Shown here: one piece after another, positions 22,550 to 31,023 of the stretch
Layout: the number at the start of each line of letters is the position of its first letter
Numbering within the stretch: the first letter of the stretch is position 1
Assembly: GCF_001665235.1 (NCBI RefSeq)
Contig: NZ_LZSC01000020.1
Location: 1 to 55,155, forward strand
DNA: 55,155 nt
Reading direction: 5' to 3'
DNA from: Mycobacterium sp. 1100029.7
GTDB lineage: Bacteria > Actinomycetota > Actinomycetes > Mycobacteriales > Mycobacteriaceae
The notes under the pieces: model-generated
The model's input: the letters and a program-made list of their open reading frames with translations, nothing else
Told to the model about the DNA's origin: nothing
The model's database searches: none
Translations under genes and position numbers: made by a program

Positions 22550-23221
22550 CTACTGCGGTTGATGGCGAGCGGTCGCCATCGCGTGCGCGAGTTCCGGCGG
22601 GATCTCGGGCACCCGGGTGATCGCGTCCAGCAGGGTGTGCGCGCAGGCGTCGGCCAGGCGTTCGGCGCTGGTGGTCGGGTCCATGATGCGCTGCCGGCAC
22701 AGCTCGAACGTGAACGCGATCCAGCCATTGATGATGACCCGCAGGTCCCGCTCGACGTCCGCCTCGATCTTGGCGCCCGGAACCTTGGCGACCACCTCGC
22801 CGATACGCGTCATGATCAATTCCAGCTGCCGGTTCTTGGCGTCGTCCTCCACGCCCAGCAGAACCGGATCGGAACGGCCCAGCCCGACATAGGCCGCCCA
22901 GGCGGCCTCGGGGTTCTGCTCGTGGTAGGCCATGTAGGCCAACACACCCATCCGGGCCTCTTCGAACATGGTCAGCCCGGTGACGGGCTCTTTGTTGGTG
23001 GCTTCGTAGAGCCGGTCGGCCTCGTCTTTGACTACGGCGGCGAAGAATGCACGCTTGTCGGGGAAGTAGTGGTACATCAGAGCGCGGGAGACGCCGGCCC
23101 GCTCGGCGATCTCGTCGATGCGGACCTCGTCGTAGGGGCGTTTCCCGAAGACTTCCGCACCTAGAGCGAGCAGTTCGGCGCGTCGATCCTCAGGGGACAA
23201 CCGCCTCCTAGCCGTTGGCAT
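22550..23221 (-). CDS. TetR-family transcriptional regulator (Rv3295-like)
   Basis: A 223-residue TetR repressor. The DNA-binding domain occupies about residues 8-58: SPEDRRAELLALGAEVFG, then the helix-turn-helix DEIAERAGVSRALMYHYFPDKRAFF. The rest is helical ligand-binding domain. The ATG at 23221 matches the family start (MPTARRRLSPEDRR); the frame stays open further upstream but into the divergent gene's leader. It lies just upstream of lhr-nei and about 127 bases from the divergent membrane-protein gene, so it could control either or itself. Ligand unknown. No clean palindromic operator stands out in the intergenic sequence. Confidence 0.9.
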   Translation of the reverse strand: MPTARRRLSPEDRRAELLALGAEVFGKRPYDEVRIDEIAERAGVSRALMYHYFPDKRAFFAAVVKDEADRLYEATNKEPVTGLTMFEEARMGVLAYMAYHEQNPEAAWAAYVGLGRSDPVLLGVEDDAKNRQLELIMTRIGEVVAKVPGAKIEADVERDLRVIINGWIAFTFELCRQRIMDPTTSAERLADACAHTLLDAITRVPEIPPELAHAMATARHQPQ

Positions 23222-23265
23222 GTGACAGATAGTACCTACGAAGTGCATGAAGCAATTCAGACTGC

Positions 23266-23288
23266 GTTTATCCGCGAAAACCGGGGTA
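23266..23288 (+). promoter_or_regulatory. Possible SigF-type promoter before the membrane protein/usfY pair
   Basis: GTTT at 23266-23269 and GGGTA at 23284-23288 are separated by 14 bases, close to the mycobacterial SigF consensus GGWWT-N15-17-GGGTA, though the 5' element is incomplete and the spacing one base short. It lies about 60 bases before the ATG at 23349. If real, it would place this pair in the SigF regulon along with rsbW-sigF. Confidence 0.4.
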
Positions 23289-23348
23289 ACTAATCCGTCA
23301 TCGCGGGCGAACAATAAGGAAGAAGCACTCAGCGCCGGGAGGTTCCCA

Positions 23349-23732
23349 ATGCCGAAAGCAGATGAGCGATCACGCGGTGATCGGCTGGGCCAGACGGACG
23401 GCGAGGTGCGCGCCGCCATCCGGTTCGCCATCGTCGCGACGGCGTTGGCCGTGGGTTTCATCGTGATGGCCGCGCTATGGGTCAGCACGTGTCCGGGGAG
23501 CGGCGTGGACACGGTGGCCTGCGGCGCGCCGCAGCGAATCCTGCTGGCGTTCGGGGGGCCGGCGATCCTGTTGCTCGCCGGCCTGTGGGCGTTCCTGCAG
23601 ACCTACCGCGTCTATCGCGACGACGGCATCTGGTGGGCCTGGCACGGCGCCGGCTGGTTCCTGCTGACGTTGATGATCGTCACGGTTTCCCTGGGTGTTC
23701 CGGCCATTGCCGGGCCGGTGCTGGCGTTGTAA
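23349..23732 (+). CDS. Small membrane protein (Rv3289c-like)
   Basis: A 127-residue integral membrane protein with three predicted segments: AAIRFAIVATALAVGFIVMAALW, ILLAFGGPAILLLAGLWAFL and GWFLLTLMIVTVSLGVPAIAG. Length and position match Rv3289c of M. tuberculosis, upstream of usfY in the SigF locus. GGGAGG ends six bases before the ATG and decides the start over the longer open frame. Loop motifs RVYRDDGIWWAWHG recur in mycobacterial small membrane proteins. Function unknown; the location suggests a link with stress response at the envelope. Confidence 0.82.
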   Translation: MPKADERSRGDRLGQTDGEVRAAIRFAIVATALAVGFIVMAALWVSTCPGSGVDTVACGAPQRILLAFGGPAILLLAGLWAFLQTYRVYRDDGIWWAWHGAGWFLLTLMIVTVSLGVPAIAGPVLAL

Positions 23733-23762
23733 CAATTAATGGGTGCGACCGTAGGAGCAGCC

Positions 23763-24074
23763 ATGGGAGACACCTATCACGACCCCGTCGACCATTTGCG
23801 GACGACCCGGCCACTGGCCGGTGAATCACTGATCGATGTATTGCACTGGCCCGGATACCTGATGGTGGTCGCCGGCGTCGTCGCGGTGTGCGGCAGCCTC
23901 GCCGCTTTCGGCACCGGACATCCGGACGAGGGCATGACCGCGGGCGTGGTGGCGATCGTGCTCACCGTCGTGGGTCTGGTGTGGCTGGGGCTGGAGCACC
24001 GCCGGGTGCGCCACATCTTCGATCGGTGGTACGTCGAGCATCCCGACGTGATCAGGCAACGACCTGCCAGTTGA
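23763..24074 (+). CDS. usfY: UsfY family membrane protein
   Basis: A 103-residue protein strongly resembling UsfY (Rv3288c): MGDTYHDPVDHLRTTRPLAGESLIDV followed by two hydrophobic segments (LMVVAGVVAVCGSLAAFG and AGVVAIVLTVVGLVWLGL) and a basic C-terminus (EHRRVRHIFDRWYVEHPDV). AGGAG at 23753-23757 supports the ATG at 23763 rather than the in-frame ATG at 23739. It precedes rsbW-sigF. UsfY is a SigF-regulated protein of unknown biochemical function in mycobacteria. Confidence 0.9.
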   Translation: MGDTYHDPVDHLRTTRPLAGESLIDVLHWPGYLMVVAGVVAVCGSLAAFGTGHPDEGMTAGVVAIVLTVVGLVWLGLEHRRVRHIFDRWYVEHPDVIRQRPAS

Positions 24075-24102
24075 GCTGGGGTTTGTCCGGGTAAAATTAG
24101 TA

Positions 24103-24128
24103 GGTTATGGGCCCGATCCAGTGGGTAT
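24103..24128 (+). promoter_or_regulatory. Predicted SigF-dependent promoter of rsbW-sigF
   Basis: GGTTA at 24103-24107 and GGGTAT at 24123-24128 are separated by 15 bases, a good match to the mycobacterial SigF consensus. The operon is autoregulated in M. tuberculosis from a promoter in the same place. The expected transcription start (about 24135) falls within the perfect 10-base palindrome GGTCTAGACC at 24131-24140. Confidence 0.65.
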
Positions 24129-24140
24129 CAGGTCTAGACC

Positions 24141-24230
24141 ATGATGAGTGCCTGCGACAATTTTGAAGCGGATACTCAGCCCACCGACGACACCCGGGCC
24201 CCGATCGTGGTTAACCGGATGGGGCTGTAG
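24141..24230 (+). CDS. Possible leaderless 29-residue ORF before rsbW
   Basis: An ATG at 24141 begins a 29-codon frame (MMSACDNFEADTQPTDDTR...) ending TAG at 24228-24230. It lies about 6 bases downstream of the start predicted for the SigF promoter, so it could be translated from a leaderless message, which is common in mycobacteria. It is out of frame with rsbW and has no Shine-Dalgarno. Coding status is speculative; conservation among mycobacteria would decide it. Confidence 0.3.
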   Translation: MMSACDNFEADTQPTDDTRAPIVVNRMGL

Positions 24231-24289
24231 CGTCCAATGGTGCGCTCAAAGCGAGGGATAGTGTGAGTCAAACGTTGCCGGGAGACCCA

Positions 24290-24727
24290 ATGACCGATGG
24301 TGGTTTGCGCGCTGACAAGCGTCAACGCGGCCACAGAGCCGTCGAACTACATGTTGCTGCGCGGCTGGAGAACCTGGCGATGTTACGCACGCTGGTGGGT
24401 GCGATCGGCACCTACGAGGACCTGGACTTCGACGCAGTTGCGGACCTGCGGCTCGCGGTCGACGAGGTGTGTACGCGGTTGATCCGGTCCGCCACGGCGG
24501 ACGCGACGCTGATCGTGGTCGTCGACCCGCGCGAGAACGAGTTGGTGGTGGAGGCTTCCGCGGCGTGTGACACCCATGATGTGGTGTCGCCCGGCAGCTT
24601 CAGTTGGCATGTTCTGACATCCCTCGCCGACGACGTCAAGACTTTCCACGACGGCCGCGAACCCAATGAAACCGGCAGCGTTTTCGGTATCACGCTGACG
24701 GCGCGACGGGCGGCCGCTAGCCGGTGA
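24290..24727 (+). CDS. rsbW: Anti-sigma F factor RsbW/UsfX
   Basis: Binds and inactivates SigF; released by STAS-domain antagonists. The ATG at 24290, preceded by GGGAG, gives 145 residues, the M. tuberculosis length, with matching start (QRG.RAVEL.VAARLENLA). A GTG at 24263 is an alternative adding nine residues. The protein is a HATPase-fold (Bergerat) anti-sigma factor: helix DLRLAVDEVCTRLI holds the N-box acidic residues, but the canonical Asn is absent, and the G-box region is degenerate (CDTHDVVSPGSFSWHVL). It overlaps sigF by a GTGA junction, so stoichiometric coupled translation is expected. Confidence 0.94.
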   Translation: MTDGGLRADKRQRGHRAVELHVAARLENLAMLRTLVGAIGTYEDLDFDAVADLRLAVDEVCTRLIRSATADATLIVVVDPRENELVVEASAACDTHDVVSPGSFSWHVLTSLADDVKTFHDGREPNETGSVFGITLTARRAAASR

Positions 24728-25515
24728 CAGCGCAAGCTGACGGCGGTTCGAGCTCTCGTCCTAACGAATACGCCGATGTCCCGGACATGTTCCGTGAGCT
24801 GGCCACCGTCTCATCTGATCCGGCAGAATTCCAGCGACAGCGGGACAAGATCGTGGAGCGGTGCCTGCCGCTCGCCGATCACATCGCCCGTCGATTCGAG
24901 GGCCGCGGGGAGCCTCGCGACGACCTGGTTCAAGTCGCGCGCGTCGGGCTGGTCAACGCCGTGGTGCGCTTCGACGTCGAGACCGGAAGCGACTTCGTGT
25001 CGTTCGCGGTCCCGACGATCATGGGCGAGGTCCGCCGGCACTTCCGCGACAACAGCTGGTCGGTCAAGGTTCCGCGCCGTCTCAAGGAGCTACATCTGCG
25101 GCTGGGCACCGCCACGGCCGATCTGTCGCAACGCCTCGGGCGGGCGCCGACGGCCACCGAGCTGGCGGCCGAACTCGACATGGATCGCGCCGAGGTCGTC
25201 GAAGGTCTGGTCGCGGGCAGCTCCTACAACACGCTGTCCATCGACAGCGGTGGTGGTGGCGGCGACGACGACGATGCCCGCGCCATTGCCGACACCCTGG
25301 GTGACGTCGACGCGAGCATCGATCGCATCGAGGACCGGGAGTCGCTACGCCCGCTGCTGGAGAGCTTGCCGGAGCGGGAGCGAACGGTGTTGGTGCTCAG
25401 GTTCTTCGAGTCGATGACTCAGACGCAGATCGCCGAGCGAGTCGGTATCTCGCAGATGCACGTGTCGCGGCTGTTGGCGAAGTCGCTAACTCGGCTCCGT
25501 GACCAGTTGGAGTAG
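24724..25515 (+). CDS. sigF: Stress sigma factor SigF
   Basis: SigB/SigF/SigG-type group 3 sigma factor of 263 residues. Region 2 is RDDLVQVARVGLVNAVVRFDVETGSDFVSFAVPTIMGEVRRHFRD, region 3 follows (SQRLGRAPTATELAAELDMD), and region 4 ends in the helix-turn-helix TQTQIAERVGISQMHVSRLLAKSL. A Gly/Asp-rich linker (GGGGGDDDDA) separates regions 3 and 4. Start is GTG inside the rsbW stop. Its last 30 bases overlap the convergent STAS gene. It directs transcription of stress and stationary-phase genes and, from the promoter upstream, probably its own operon. Confidence 0.96.
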   Translation: MTAQADGGSSSRPNEYADVPDMFRELATVSSDPAEFQRQRDKIVERCLPLADHIARRFEGRGEPRDDLVQVARVGLVNAVVRFDVETGSDFVSFAVPTIMGEVRRHFRDNSWSVKVPRRLKELHLRLGTATADLSQRLGRAPTATELAAELDMDRAEVVEGLVAGSSYNTLSIDSGGGGGDDDDARAIADTLGDVDASIDRIEDRESLRPLLESLPERERTVLVLRFFESMTQTQIAERVGISQMHVSRLLAKSLTRLRDQLE

Positions 25516-25908
25516 CGGGCGCGCCTGCGGCTCCGAGGTCCAGGCGGCCGGCTCGAGCAGCGGCTCTTCGAGCGCACTCGTGACGGGCAGGGTGCCGTCG
25601 GGGTCGCAAACGCGCAACAACCGCTCGACCGCCGGGCTGGCTACCATCGCCCAGCTCAACTGCGCGCCCGAGCAGACCACGTTGATTCGGTGCAGCGCCG
25701 AAAAGCCCGCCGTACCAATGAATTCCAGGCGGCGTAGATCCAGGATCACACGCGTCGTGCGCCGGGCGTTGCGCTGTACGTAGATGGCGAGCTGGTCGGA
25801 GTTCGCGGCGTCGAGTTCGCCGTCCACGGTGATGACGGTGCCGACGCTACTCCAGGTCGCACTGAACTGAGCCGTTCGGCATTGCTGCCAAGATTGAGCC
25901 ACAGACAT
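25486..25908 (-). CDS. STAS-domain anti-sigma factor antagonist
   Basis: A 140-residue protein with a STAS domain at about 20-115: TVITVDGELDAANSDQL, VILDLRRLEFIGTAGFSALHRI and MVASPAVERLLRV. This pattern resembles the mycobacterial Rv2638/RsfA group that counter anti-sigma factors. At the phospho-acceptor loop (DSSG in SpoIIAA) it has GTAG, leaving Thr66 as candidate. GAGGGAGTG precedes the ATG. The gene is convergent with sigF and overlaps its last 30 bases, so transcription of either could affect the other. I infer that it titrates RsbW; its partner is not shown. Confidence 0.85.
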   Translation of the reverse strand: MSVAQSWQQCRTAQFSATWSSVGTVITVDGELDAANSDQLAIYVQRNARRTTRVILDLRRLEFIGTAGFSALHRINVVCSGAQLSWAMVASPAVERLLRVCDPDGTLPVTSALEEPLLEPAAWTSEPQARPLLQLVTEPS

Positions 25909-26097
25909 TGCTTCACTCCCTCAACTGGGGATGGGTGCTGTGGACGGGGTCAGCGATACTTCAACGCCGAAGTTCGGGAATTCGCGCGGCACTGACATCG
26001 TCCTTGCGGCTGTGAACTCAACCTGTTCAGAACCCTACTCCCGGCGGGAGCGAAGTAACACTTTTCTTAACTGATTCCCAGGAAAGCTGTTTCCCAG

Positions 26098-27894
26098 TTA
26101 TTTGATCTCGGCGAGAACCGTGCCCTGCGTGATGGCGGCGCCGGGCTCGACCGCGAGACCGGTGATGGTGCCCTCCTTGTGCGCGGTGACCGGGTTCTCC
26201 ATCTTCATCGCCTCGAGGACCACGACCAGGTCACCGACGGCGACCTGCTGTCCCTCCTCGACCGCGACCTTGACCACGGTGCCCTGCATCGGGGCGGTCA
26301 CCGCGTCACCGGAGGCCGCCGCACCGGCGTGCCCGCCGCGTTTGCGCGGCTTCGGCTTCTTGCGGACGACACCGGCTGGGTCGGCGGGGCCGCCGCCCGA
26401 CAGCGCCAGGTCACCAGGCAGCGACACCTCGAGCCGACGGCCGTTGACCTCGACGACAACCTTCTGCCGCGGCCGGGTCTCTTCCTCCTCGAGAGGCTCG
26501 CCCGCGGTGAACGGTTCGACGGTGTTGTCCCACTCGGTCTCGATCCAGCGGGTGTGCACCGAGAAGCTGTTGCCGTCGCCGATGAACGCCGGGTCGGACA
26601 CGACGGCACGGTGGAACGGAATGACCGTGGCCAACCCCTCGACGTGGAATTCGTCCAGCGCGCGGCGCGAACGGGCCAGCGCCTCCTCGCGGGTGGCGCC
26701 GTAGACGATCAGCTTGGACAGCATCGAGTCGAACTGGCCGCCGATGATCGAGCCGGCCTCGACTCCCGAGTCCAGCCGGACGCCGGGGCCCGTCGGGATG
26801 TCGTACCGGGTGACCGGGCCGGGGGCGGGCAGGAAGCCGCGACCGGCGTCCTCGCCGTTGATCCGGAACTCGATGGCGTGCCCGCGCGGGGTGGGGTCTT
26901 CGGTGATGTCGAGCTTTTCGCCGTTGGCGATCTTGAACTGCTGCAGCACCAGGTCGATGCCCGCGGTCTCCTCGGTGACCGGGTGCTCCACCTGCAGACG
27001 GGTGTTGACCTCGAGGAAGGAGATCAGCCCGTCCTGGCCCACCAGGTATTCGACGGTGCCGGCGCCGTAGTACCCGGCTTCCTTGCAGATGCGCTTGGCG
27101 GATTCGTGGATCTCCTTGCGCTGCGCATCGGTAAGGAACGGTGCAGGCGCCTCTTCCACCAGCTTCTGGAAGCGGCGCTGCAGCGAGCAGTCGCGGGTGC
27201 CGGCGACGACGACGTTGCCGTGGGTGTCGGCGATGACCTGAGCCTCGACGTGGCGCGGCTTGTCCAGATAGCGCTCGACGAAGCACTCGCCGCGACCGAA
27301 CGCCGCGACCGCTTCACGGGTGGCCGACTCGAACAGCTCGGGGATCTCCTCGATGCTGCGGGCCACCTTCATGCCGCGGCCGCCACCGCCGAAGGCGGCC
27401 TTGATCGCCACCGGGACGCCGTACTCCTTGGCGAAGGCGACCACCTCGTCGGCGTCCTTGACCGGGTCCGGGGTGCCGGGCACCAGCGGCGCCTGCGCCT
27501 TGGCGGCGATGTGGCGGGCGGTGACCTTGTCGCCGAGGTCGCGGATCGACTGTGGGCTGGGCCCGATCCAGATCAGGCCGGCGTCCAGGACCGCCTGGGC
27601 GAAGTCGGCGTTCTCCGAGAGGAAGCCGTAGCCGGGGTGGATCGCATTGGCGCCGGACTTGGACGCGGCGTCCAGAAGCTTGCCGAAGTCCAAGTAGGAC
27701 TCCGCGGACGTCTGACCGCCCAGGGCGAAGGCCTCGTCGGCCAGCCGCACGTGCGGCGCGTCGGCGTCGGGTTCGGCGTACACCGCCACGCTGGACAGGC
27801 CCGCATCGCGGGCCGCCCGGATCACCCGGACAGCGATTTCGCCGCGGTTGGCGACGAGCACCTTGGAGATCCTTGAGCTGGCGTGACTGGCCAC
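26098..27894 (-). CDS. accA3: Acyl-CoA carboxylase alpha subunit AccA3
   Basis: Biotin carboxylase fused to biotin carboxyl carrier protein, 598 residues, shared by the mycobacterial acetyl-, propionyl- and long-chain acyl-CoA carboxylases that supply malonyl-CoA, methylmalonyl-CoA and the carboxylated mycolate precursor. Motifs: N-terminal [21 protein letters not shown]-grasp loop [26 protein letters not shown], and the C-terminal biotinyl domain with EAMKMENP, in which Lys is biotinylated (by BirA at 34376). A Lys/Pro-rich linker ([11 protein letters not shown]) joins the halves. Start is GTG with AGGAGG four bases upstream. It is transcribed alone, with two imperfect palindromes in its leader. 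Confidence 0.97.
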   Translation of the reverse strand: MASHASSRISKVLVANRGEIAVRVIRAARDAGLSSVAVYAEPDADAPHVRLADEAFALGGQTSAESYLDFGKLLDAASKSGANAIHPGYGFLSENADFAQAVLDAGLIWIGPSPQSIRDLGDKVTARHIAAKAQAPLVPGTPDPVKDADEVVAFAKEYGVPVAIKAAFGGGGRGMKVARSIEEIPELFESATREAVAAFGRGECFVERYLDKPRHVEAQVIADTHGNVVVAGTRDCSLQRRFQKLVEEAPAPFLTDAQRKEIHESAKRICKEAGYYGAGTVEYLVGQDGLISFLEVNTRLQVEHPVTEETAGIDLVLQQFKIANGEKLDITEDPTPRGHAIEFRINGEDAGRGFLPAPGPVTRYDIPTGPGVRLDSGVEAGSIIGGQFDSMLSKLIVYGATREEALARSRRALDEFHVEGLATVIPFHRAVVSDPAFIGDGNSFSVHTRWIETEWDNTVEPFTAGEPLEEEETRPRQKVVVEVNGRRLEVSLPGDLALSGGGPADPAGVVRKKPKPRKRGGHAGAAASGDAVTAPMQGTVVKVAVEEGQQVAVGDLVVVLEAMKMENPVTAHKEGTITGLAVEPGAAITQGTVLAEIK

Positions 27895-27917
27895 TGCGCC
27901 TCCTGTTTGGCCTATCT

Positions 27918-27958
27918 GCAGAAGAAAGTTCTGCGTGCGTCTTTAAGAGAATTTCTTA
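27918..27958 (-). promoter_or_regulatory. Two inverted repeats upstream of accA3
   Basis: GCAGAA-5 nt-TTCTGC (27918-27934) and the near-palindrome TAAGAGAATTTCTTA (27944-27958) lie 24-64 bases upstream of the accA3 start. Either could be an operator or a leader hairpin. I do not match them to a named regulator. Confidence 0.35.
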
Positions 27959-28025
27959 CAACGATTTCGGGGGAAGTCTAAGCGCCGCGCCGTCGGGCCG
28001 ATGAGGCGGTGTCGGAATTCGGGGG

Positions 28026-28448
28026 TTACTCGGTGGTAGCCCGCAACCGCCGTTTGATCCGGGCCAGCATTGCTGACATGCCGCGCAACCGCAGCGGGCT
28101 GATCAGAGCGGCCAGCCCCAACTCGGCGTAGAAATCCTCGGGCACCGCCAGGATGTCGGCGGCGGATTGCTCGTCCAGCCCGGCCGCCAGGATCGACGCG
28201 AATCCGCGGGTGGTGGGCGCCTCGGCCGGGGCACTGAAGTACAGCCGCACCCGATTCGGGTCGTGGGCGTCGACGTGCAGAAACAGCGGCGACTGACACT
28301 CGGGGACCGGCTCCATGGCCGCCTCGGCCAGATCGTCGGGCAGCTCAGGCAGATCGTCGGCGAACTCCAGCAGAAGCTTGAGCTTGTCCTGGCCCTGGAC
28401 CTCCGCGAAGTCGGACATCACCTCGGCCAGTGGCGCGGGCAGGGTCAT
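28026..28448 (-). CDS. SufE-like protein (Rv3284-like)
   Basis: A 140-residue SufE/YgdK-family protein. SufE accepts sulfur from a cysteine desulfurase on a conserved Cys and hands it to iron-sulfur assembly; here that residue is Cys51 in PECQSPLFL. Conserved surface motifs [10 protein letters not shown] and [18 protein letters not shown] are present. It starts inside the stop of sseA (TGATG), so a sulfurtransferase and a sulfur acceptor are translated together. Whether it serves iron-sulfur assembly or SseA is open. Confidence 0.9.
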   Translation of the reverse strand: MTLPAPLAEVMSDFAEVQGQDKLKLLLEFADDLPELPDDLAEAAMEPVPECQSPLFLHVDAHDPNRVRLYFSAPAEAPTTRGFASILAAGLDEQSAADILAVPEDFYAELGLAALISPLRLRGMSAMLARIKRRLRATTE

Positions 28449-29338
28449 CAGGCCGGTACTACTCCCGGGCTCTCACCCGCGACGATCGGCACCCGCACGG
28501 TGTTGCCCCACTCGGTCCACGAGCCGTCGTAGTTGCGGACTCCCGCCTTGCCCAGCAGGTGGGTGAGCACGAACCAGGTGTGGCTGGAGCGCTCGCCGAT
28601 GCGGCAGTACACGACGGTCTTGTCGTCGGGCTGCAGGAAGCCGTAGAGCTCCTCGAGCTCCTCGCGGCTGCGGAAGCGGCCGTTCTCGTCGACGGCCTTG
28701 CCCCACGGGATGGACCGCGCGGTCGGGATGTGACCGGCCCGCAGCGCGCCCTCTTCGGGGTAGTCGGGCATGTGGGTGCGCTTGCCGGTGTACTCGTCGG
28801 GGGAGCGCACGTCGATCAGTGGCTCGCTGCCCAGGATGTCGAGCACGTCGTCCTTGTAGGCGCGGATGGGTGCGTCGTTGCGGGTGACGACGGGGTAGCC
28901 GGTGGAGGTCTTGGTCGGCACCTCCAAGCTGGTGTCCCGGCGTTCGGACAGCCACAGGTCGCGTCCGCCGTTGAGCAGCCGGACGTCGGGATGGCCGAAC
29001 AGGGTGAACACCCACAGCGCGTAGGCCGCCCACCAGTTGCTCTTGTCGCCGTAGATCACCACGGTGTCGTCACGCGAAATGCCTTTGCGGTCCATCAATT
29101 CCGCGAATTGCTCGCCGGAGATGTAGTCGCGGACCCGCGGGTCGTTGAGGTCGGTGTGCCAGTCGATCTTGACGGCGCCGGGAATGTGCCCGACGTCGTA
29201 GAGCAACACGTCCTCGTCGGACTCGACGATTGCCAGACCGGGCGAGCCCATGTGACCGGACAGCCAGTCGGCGGTGACCAACCGTTCCGGGTGGGCGTAC
29301 GACGTCAGAGTTGGGCTGGGATCGGGGGGAAGTGGCAC
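28448..29338 (-). CDS. sseA: Thiosulfate/3-mercaptopyruvate sulfurtransferase SseA
   Basis: Two-domain rhodanese, 296 residues, transferring sulfane sulfur from thiosulfate or 3-mercaptopyruvate to an acceptor such as cyanide or a thiol. The N-terminal domain carries [17 protein letters not shown] and [14 protein letters not shown] (inactive), the C-terminal one [12 protein letters not shown] and the active-site loop [14 protein letters not shown] with the catalytic Cys near 245. The GTG start ([10 protein letters not shown]) agrees with Rv3283; the longer open frame is antisense to the gene at 29408. It is cotranscribed with the SufE-like gene. Confidence 0.94.
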   Translation of the reverse strand: MPLPPDPSPTLTSYAHPERLVTADWLSGHMGSPGLAIVESDEDVLLYDVGHIPGAVKIDWHTDLNDPRVRDYISGEQFAELMDRKGISRDDTVVIYGDKSNWWAAYALWVFTLFGHPDVRLLNGGRDLWLSERRDTSLEVPTKTSTGYPVVTRNDAPIRAYKDDVLDILGSEPLIDVRSPDEYTGKRTHMPDYPEEGALRAGHIPTARSIPWGKAVDENGRFRSREELEELYGFLQPDDKTVVYCRIGERSSHTWFVLTHLLGKAGVRNYDGSWTEWGNTVRVPIVAGESPGVVPA

Positions 29339-29407
29339 AGCCCAAAGCCTACCGGCAGGGCAGCAGCTGGCATTGCCACCAGGTCCGCTCGTCATAGGCT
29401 TGCCTGT

Positions 29408-30121
29408 GTGGGCTTCGCGATTGCAGTGTTGCTGGTCTTCGTCCCGATCGGGCTGTTCATGCTGCTGCGGCCCAAGCAGATGTGGTGGACCTTGGCGGCA
29501 TGGACGCGCCGCCAGCCGGACGCCACTGAACCCAGCGACGCGGCCTATGCGTGCTACCGGTTCGGTGGACTGGGTCTGATCGCCGCGGCGATCTACCTCG
29601 CCTACGTCGTGTGGCCGCTGCAGCACGACCGGTCGGCTGCCCCGTCCGCACCCTCGCCCCAGGCCGCCCCGAGCTGGACGGCCGGCGTCGCTCCCGGGCA
29701 GACCGAGGACCGGGGTGCGCTTGCGATCGTCGGCTACCGGTCGGCCGCCGTGACGGATCCAGCGCCTGGGGGGCAGGCGTACCTGGACATCTCGTATCTG
29801 CTGCCCGAGGGCACGCGGGCGGCCGCGATCGGACTCGGCTCGGCACGCCACGGCGGGTGCGAGGTGCTGGCGAGCGTGGCCGGGCAGGACAGCGACCACG
29901 TGAGCGTGCAGCTGCGGCTGAGCTGGACGCTCGCGTCGGGCATCAATCCCGCCGAGGGCGACAAGTGCCGGCTGGGCGGCCCCTGGTCGTCCTCGGTGAT
30001 GACGGTCCGGGTTGCCCAAATACGTTCCGGCGCATCAATTTTCACTGATGACAGCATCGTCGACCGCAGCGGCGCTGTGCTCGCTGCCGCCGCGCCGAAC
30101 AACCCGGTGCCCGGGCTGTGA
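29408..30121 (+). CDS. Predicted membrane-anchored protein
   Basis: A 237-residue protein I do not recognise. From the GTG at 29408 it has one membrane segment at the start ([19 protein letters not shown]), a short loop ([32 protein letters not shown]), and a second ([17 protein letters not shown]); a Pro/Ala-rich linker then leads to a globular domain of about 150 residues ([13 protein letters not shown]...) with Cys in HGGCEVL and KCRLGGP that may pair outside the membrane. It is divergent from sseA. Its stop TGA abuts the stop of convergent maf with no spacer. No counterpart is recalled here in M. tuberculosis. Confidence 0.72.
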   Translation: MGFAIAVLLVFVPIGLFMLLRPKQMWWTLAAWTRRQPDATEPSDAAYACYRFGGLGLIAAAIYLAYVVWPLQHDRSAAPSAPSPQAAPSWTAGVAPGQTEDRGALAIVGYRSAAVTDPAPGGQAYLDISYLLPEGTRAAAIGLGSARHGGCEVLASVAGQDSDHVSVQLRLSWTLASGINPAEGDKCRLGGPWSSSVMTVRVAQIRSGASIFTDDSIVDRSGAVLAAAAPNNPVPGL

Positions 30122-30754
30122 TCAGTTGTCTGCCCATAAAGTGTTGACGGACAACCCGATTGTCTGCAGCATCCGGCGCAGCAGGGGCAGGCTGACGCCG
30201 ATCACGTTGGCGGGATCGCCCTCGATTCGCTCGACGAACCAGCCGCCCAGCCCGTCGAGGGTGAAGCCCCCGGCCACTCCCAATGGTTCGCCGTCGGCGA
30301 TGTAGGCGTTCAGGTCCGCGTCGGTCGGTTGCGCGAAATGCACTGTCGTATAAGCAGATCGGACGTCGCGCTCGGTGATGTCGCCGTCGACCAGACGCAG
30401 CAGGCAGTGTCCGGTGTGCAGCTGGCCATGGCGACCACCCATCAGGCGCCACTGGCGCCGGGCGGCTTCCGCCGTTCCCGGCTTGCCGCAGAGTTGGCCG
30501 TCCAATGAAAGCATCGAATCACAGCCGATCACAACGCAATCCGCGCGCACATCGGCGTCCAGTTCGGTGGCCACCTGCTCTGCCTTGGCCCGGGCCAGCG
30601 TGCCCACCACGTCGCCGGGTGACGCGTCCGGACCAAGATCGTCGATCAGGGCGTCCTCGTCGACACCGGATACTACGACCAGAGGATCGATGCCTGCCTG
30701 GCGCAGCACCTTGAGGCGCCCCGTCGAGGCCGACCCGAGGACGACTCGGGTCAA
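30122..30754 (-). CDS. maf: Maf-family nucleotide pyrophosphatase
   Basis: A 210-residue Maf/HAM1-fold protein (Rv3282-like). Family members hydrolyse non-canonical or modified nucleoside triphosphates to the monophosphate (dTTP/UTP or m7GTP classes). It shows the N-terminal [15 protein letters not shown], the catalytic region [18 protein letters not shown] and [23 protein letters not shown]. It starts with TTG overlapping the stop of accE5, the only start that keeps the family N-terminus. The C-terminus is shorter than I recall for the M. tuberculosis protein (about 222). Confidence 0.9.
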   Translation of the reverse strand: MTRVVLGSASTGRLKVLRQAGIDPLVVVSGVDEDALIDDLGPDASPGDVVGTLARAKAEQVATELDADVRADCVVIGCDSMLSLDGQLCGKPGTAEAARRQWRLMGGRHGQLHTGHCLLRLVDGDITERDVRSAYTTVHFAQPTDADLNAYIADGEPLGVAGGFTLDGLGGWFVERIEGDPANVIGVSLPLLRRMLQTIGLSVNTLWADN

Positions 30755-31023
30755 TGCTTCATATGAGCGATTTGCTGCATGGTGAGCCGCTGATAGTTCG
30801 ACATCGAGAATCGCAACTTGTCGACCGGCAGGCCCCAGCGGGTGTTCTCGGTCGGCAGCTGCGGGGGCGTGCCGCCGGCGCAGCCCAGCACCGCGATGAG
30901 CGCTGCCACCTCGGCGTCGGTGGGTTGGCCCCGCAGGATGTGGATGTGCGGCTCGGGTGGCTTGGCGGCCCCGTCGGCAGCGCTGGTCTCGTCGGCCGGG
31001 TGGTCCAGCTGGGTCTCACTCAT
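30751..31023 (-). CDS. accE5: Acyl-CoA carboxylase epsilon subunit AccE5
   Basis: A 90-residue epsilon subunit that strengthens the AccA3-AccD5 complex. The N-terminal third is acidic and probably disordered; the rest is conserved ([23 protein letters not shown] and [20 protein letters not shown]). It starts within the stop codon of accD5 (ATGA) and overlaps maf downstream, so the three form a tightly coupled operon. Confidence 0.92.
   Translation of the reverse strand: MSETQLDHPADETSAADGAAKPPEPHIHILRGQPTDAEVAALIAVLGCAGGTPPQLPTENTRWGLPVDKLRFSMSNYQRLTMQQIAHMKH

Noticed and set aside
28430..29407. Upstream extension of the membrane-anchored protein gene
   Set aside because: It is antisense to sseA and the SufE-like gene; the membrane segment starts at the GTG at 29408.
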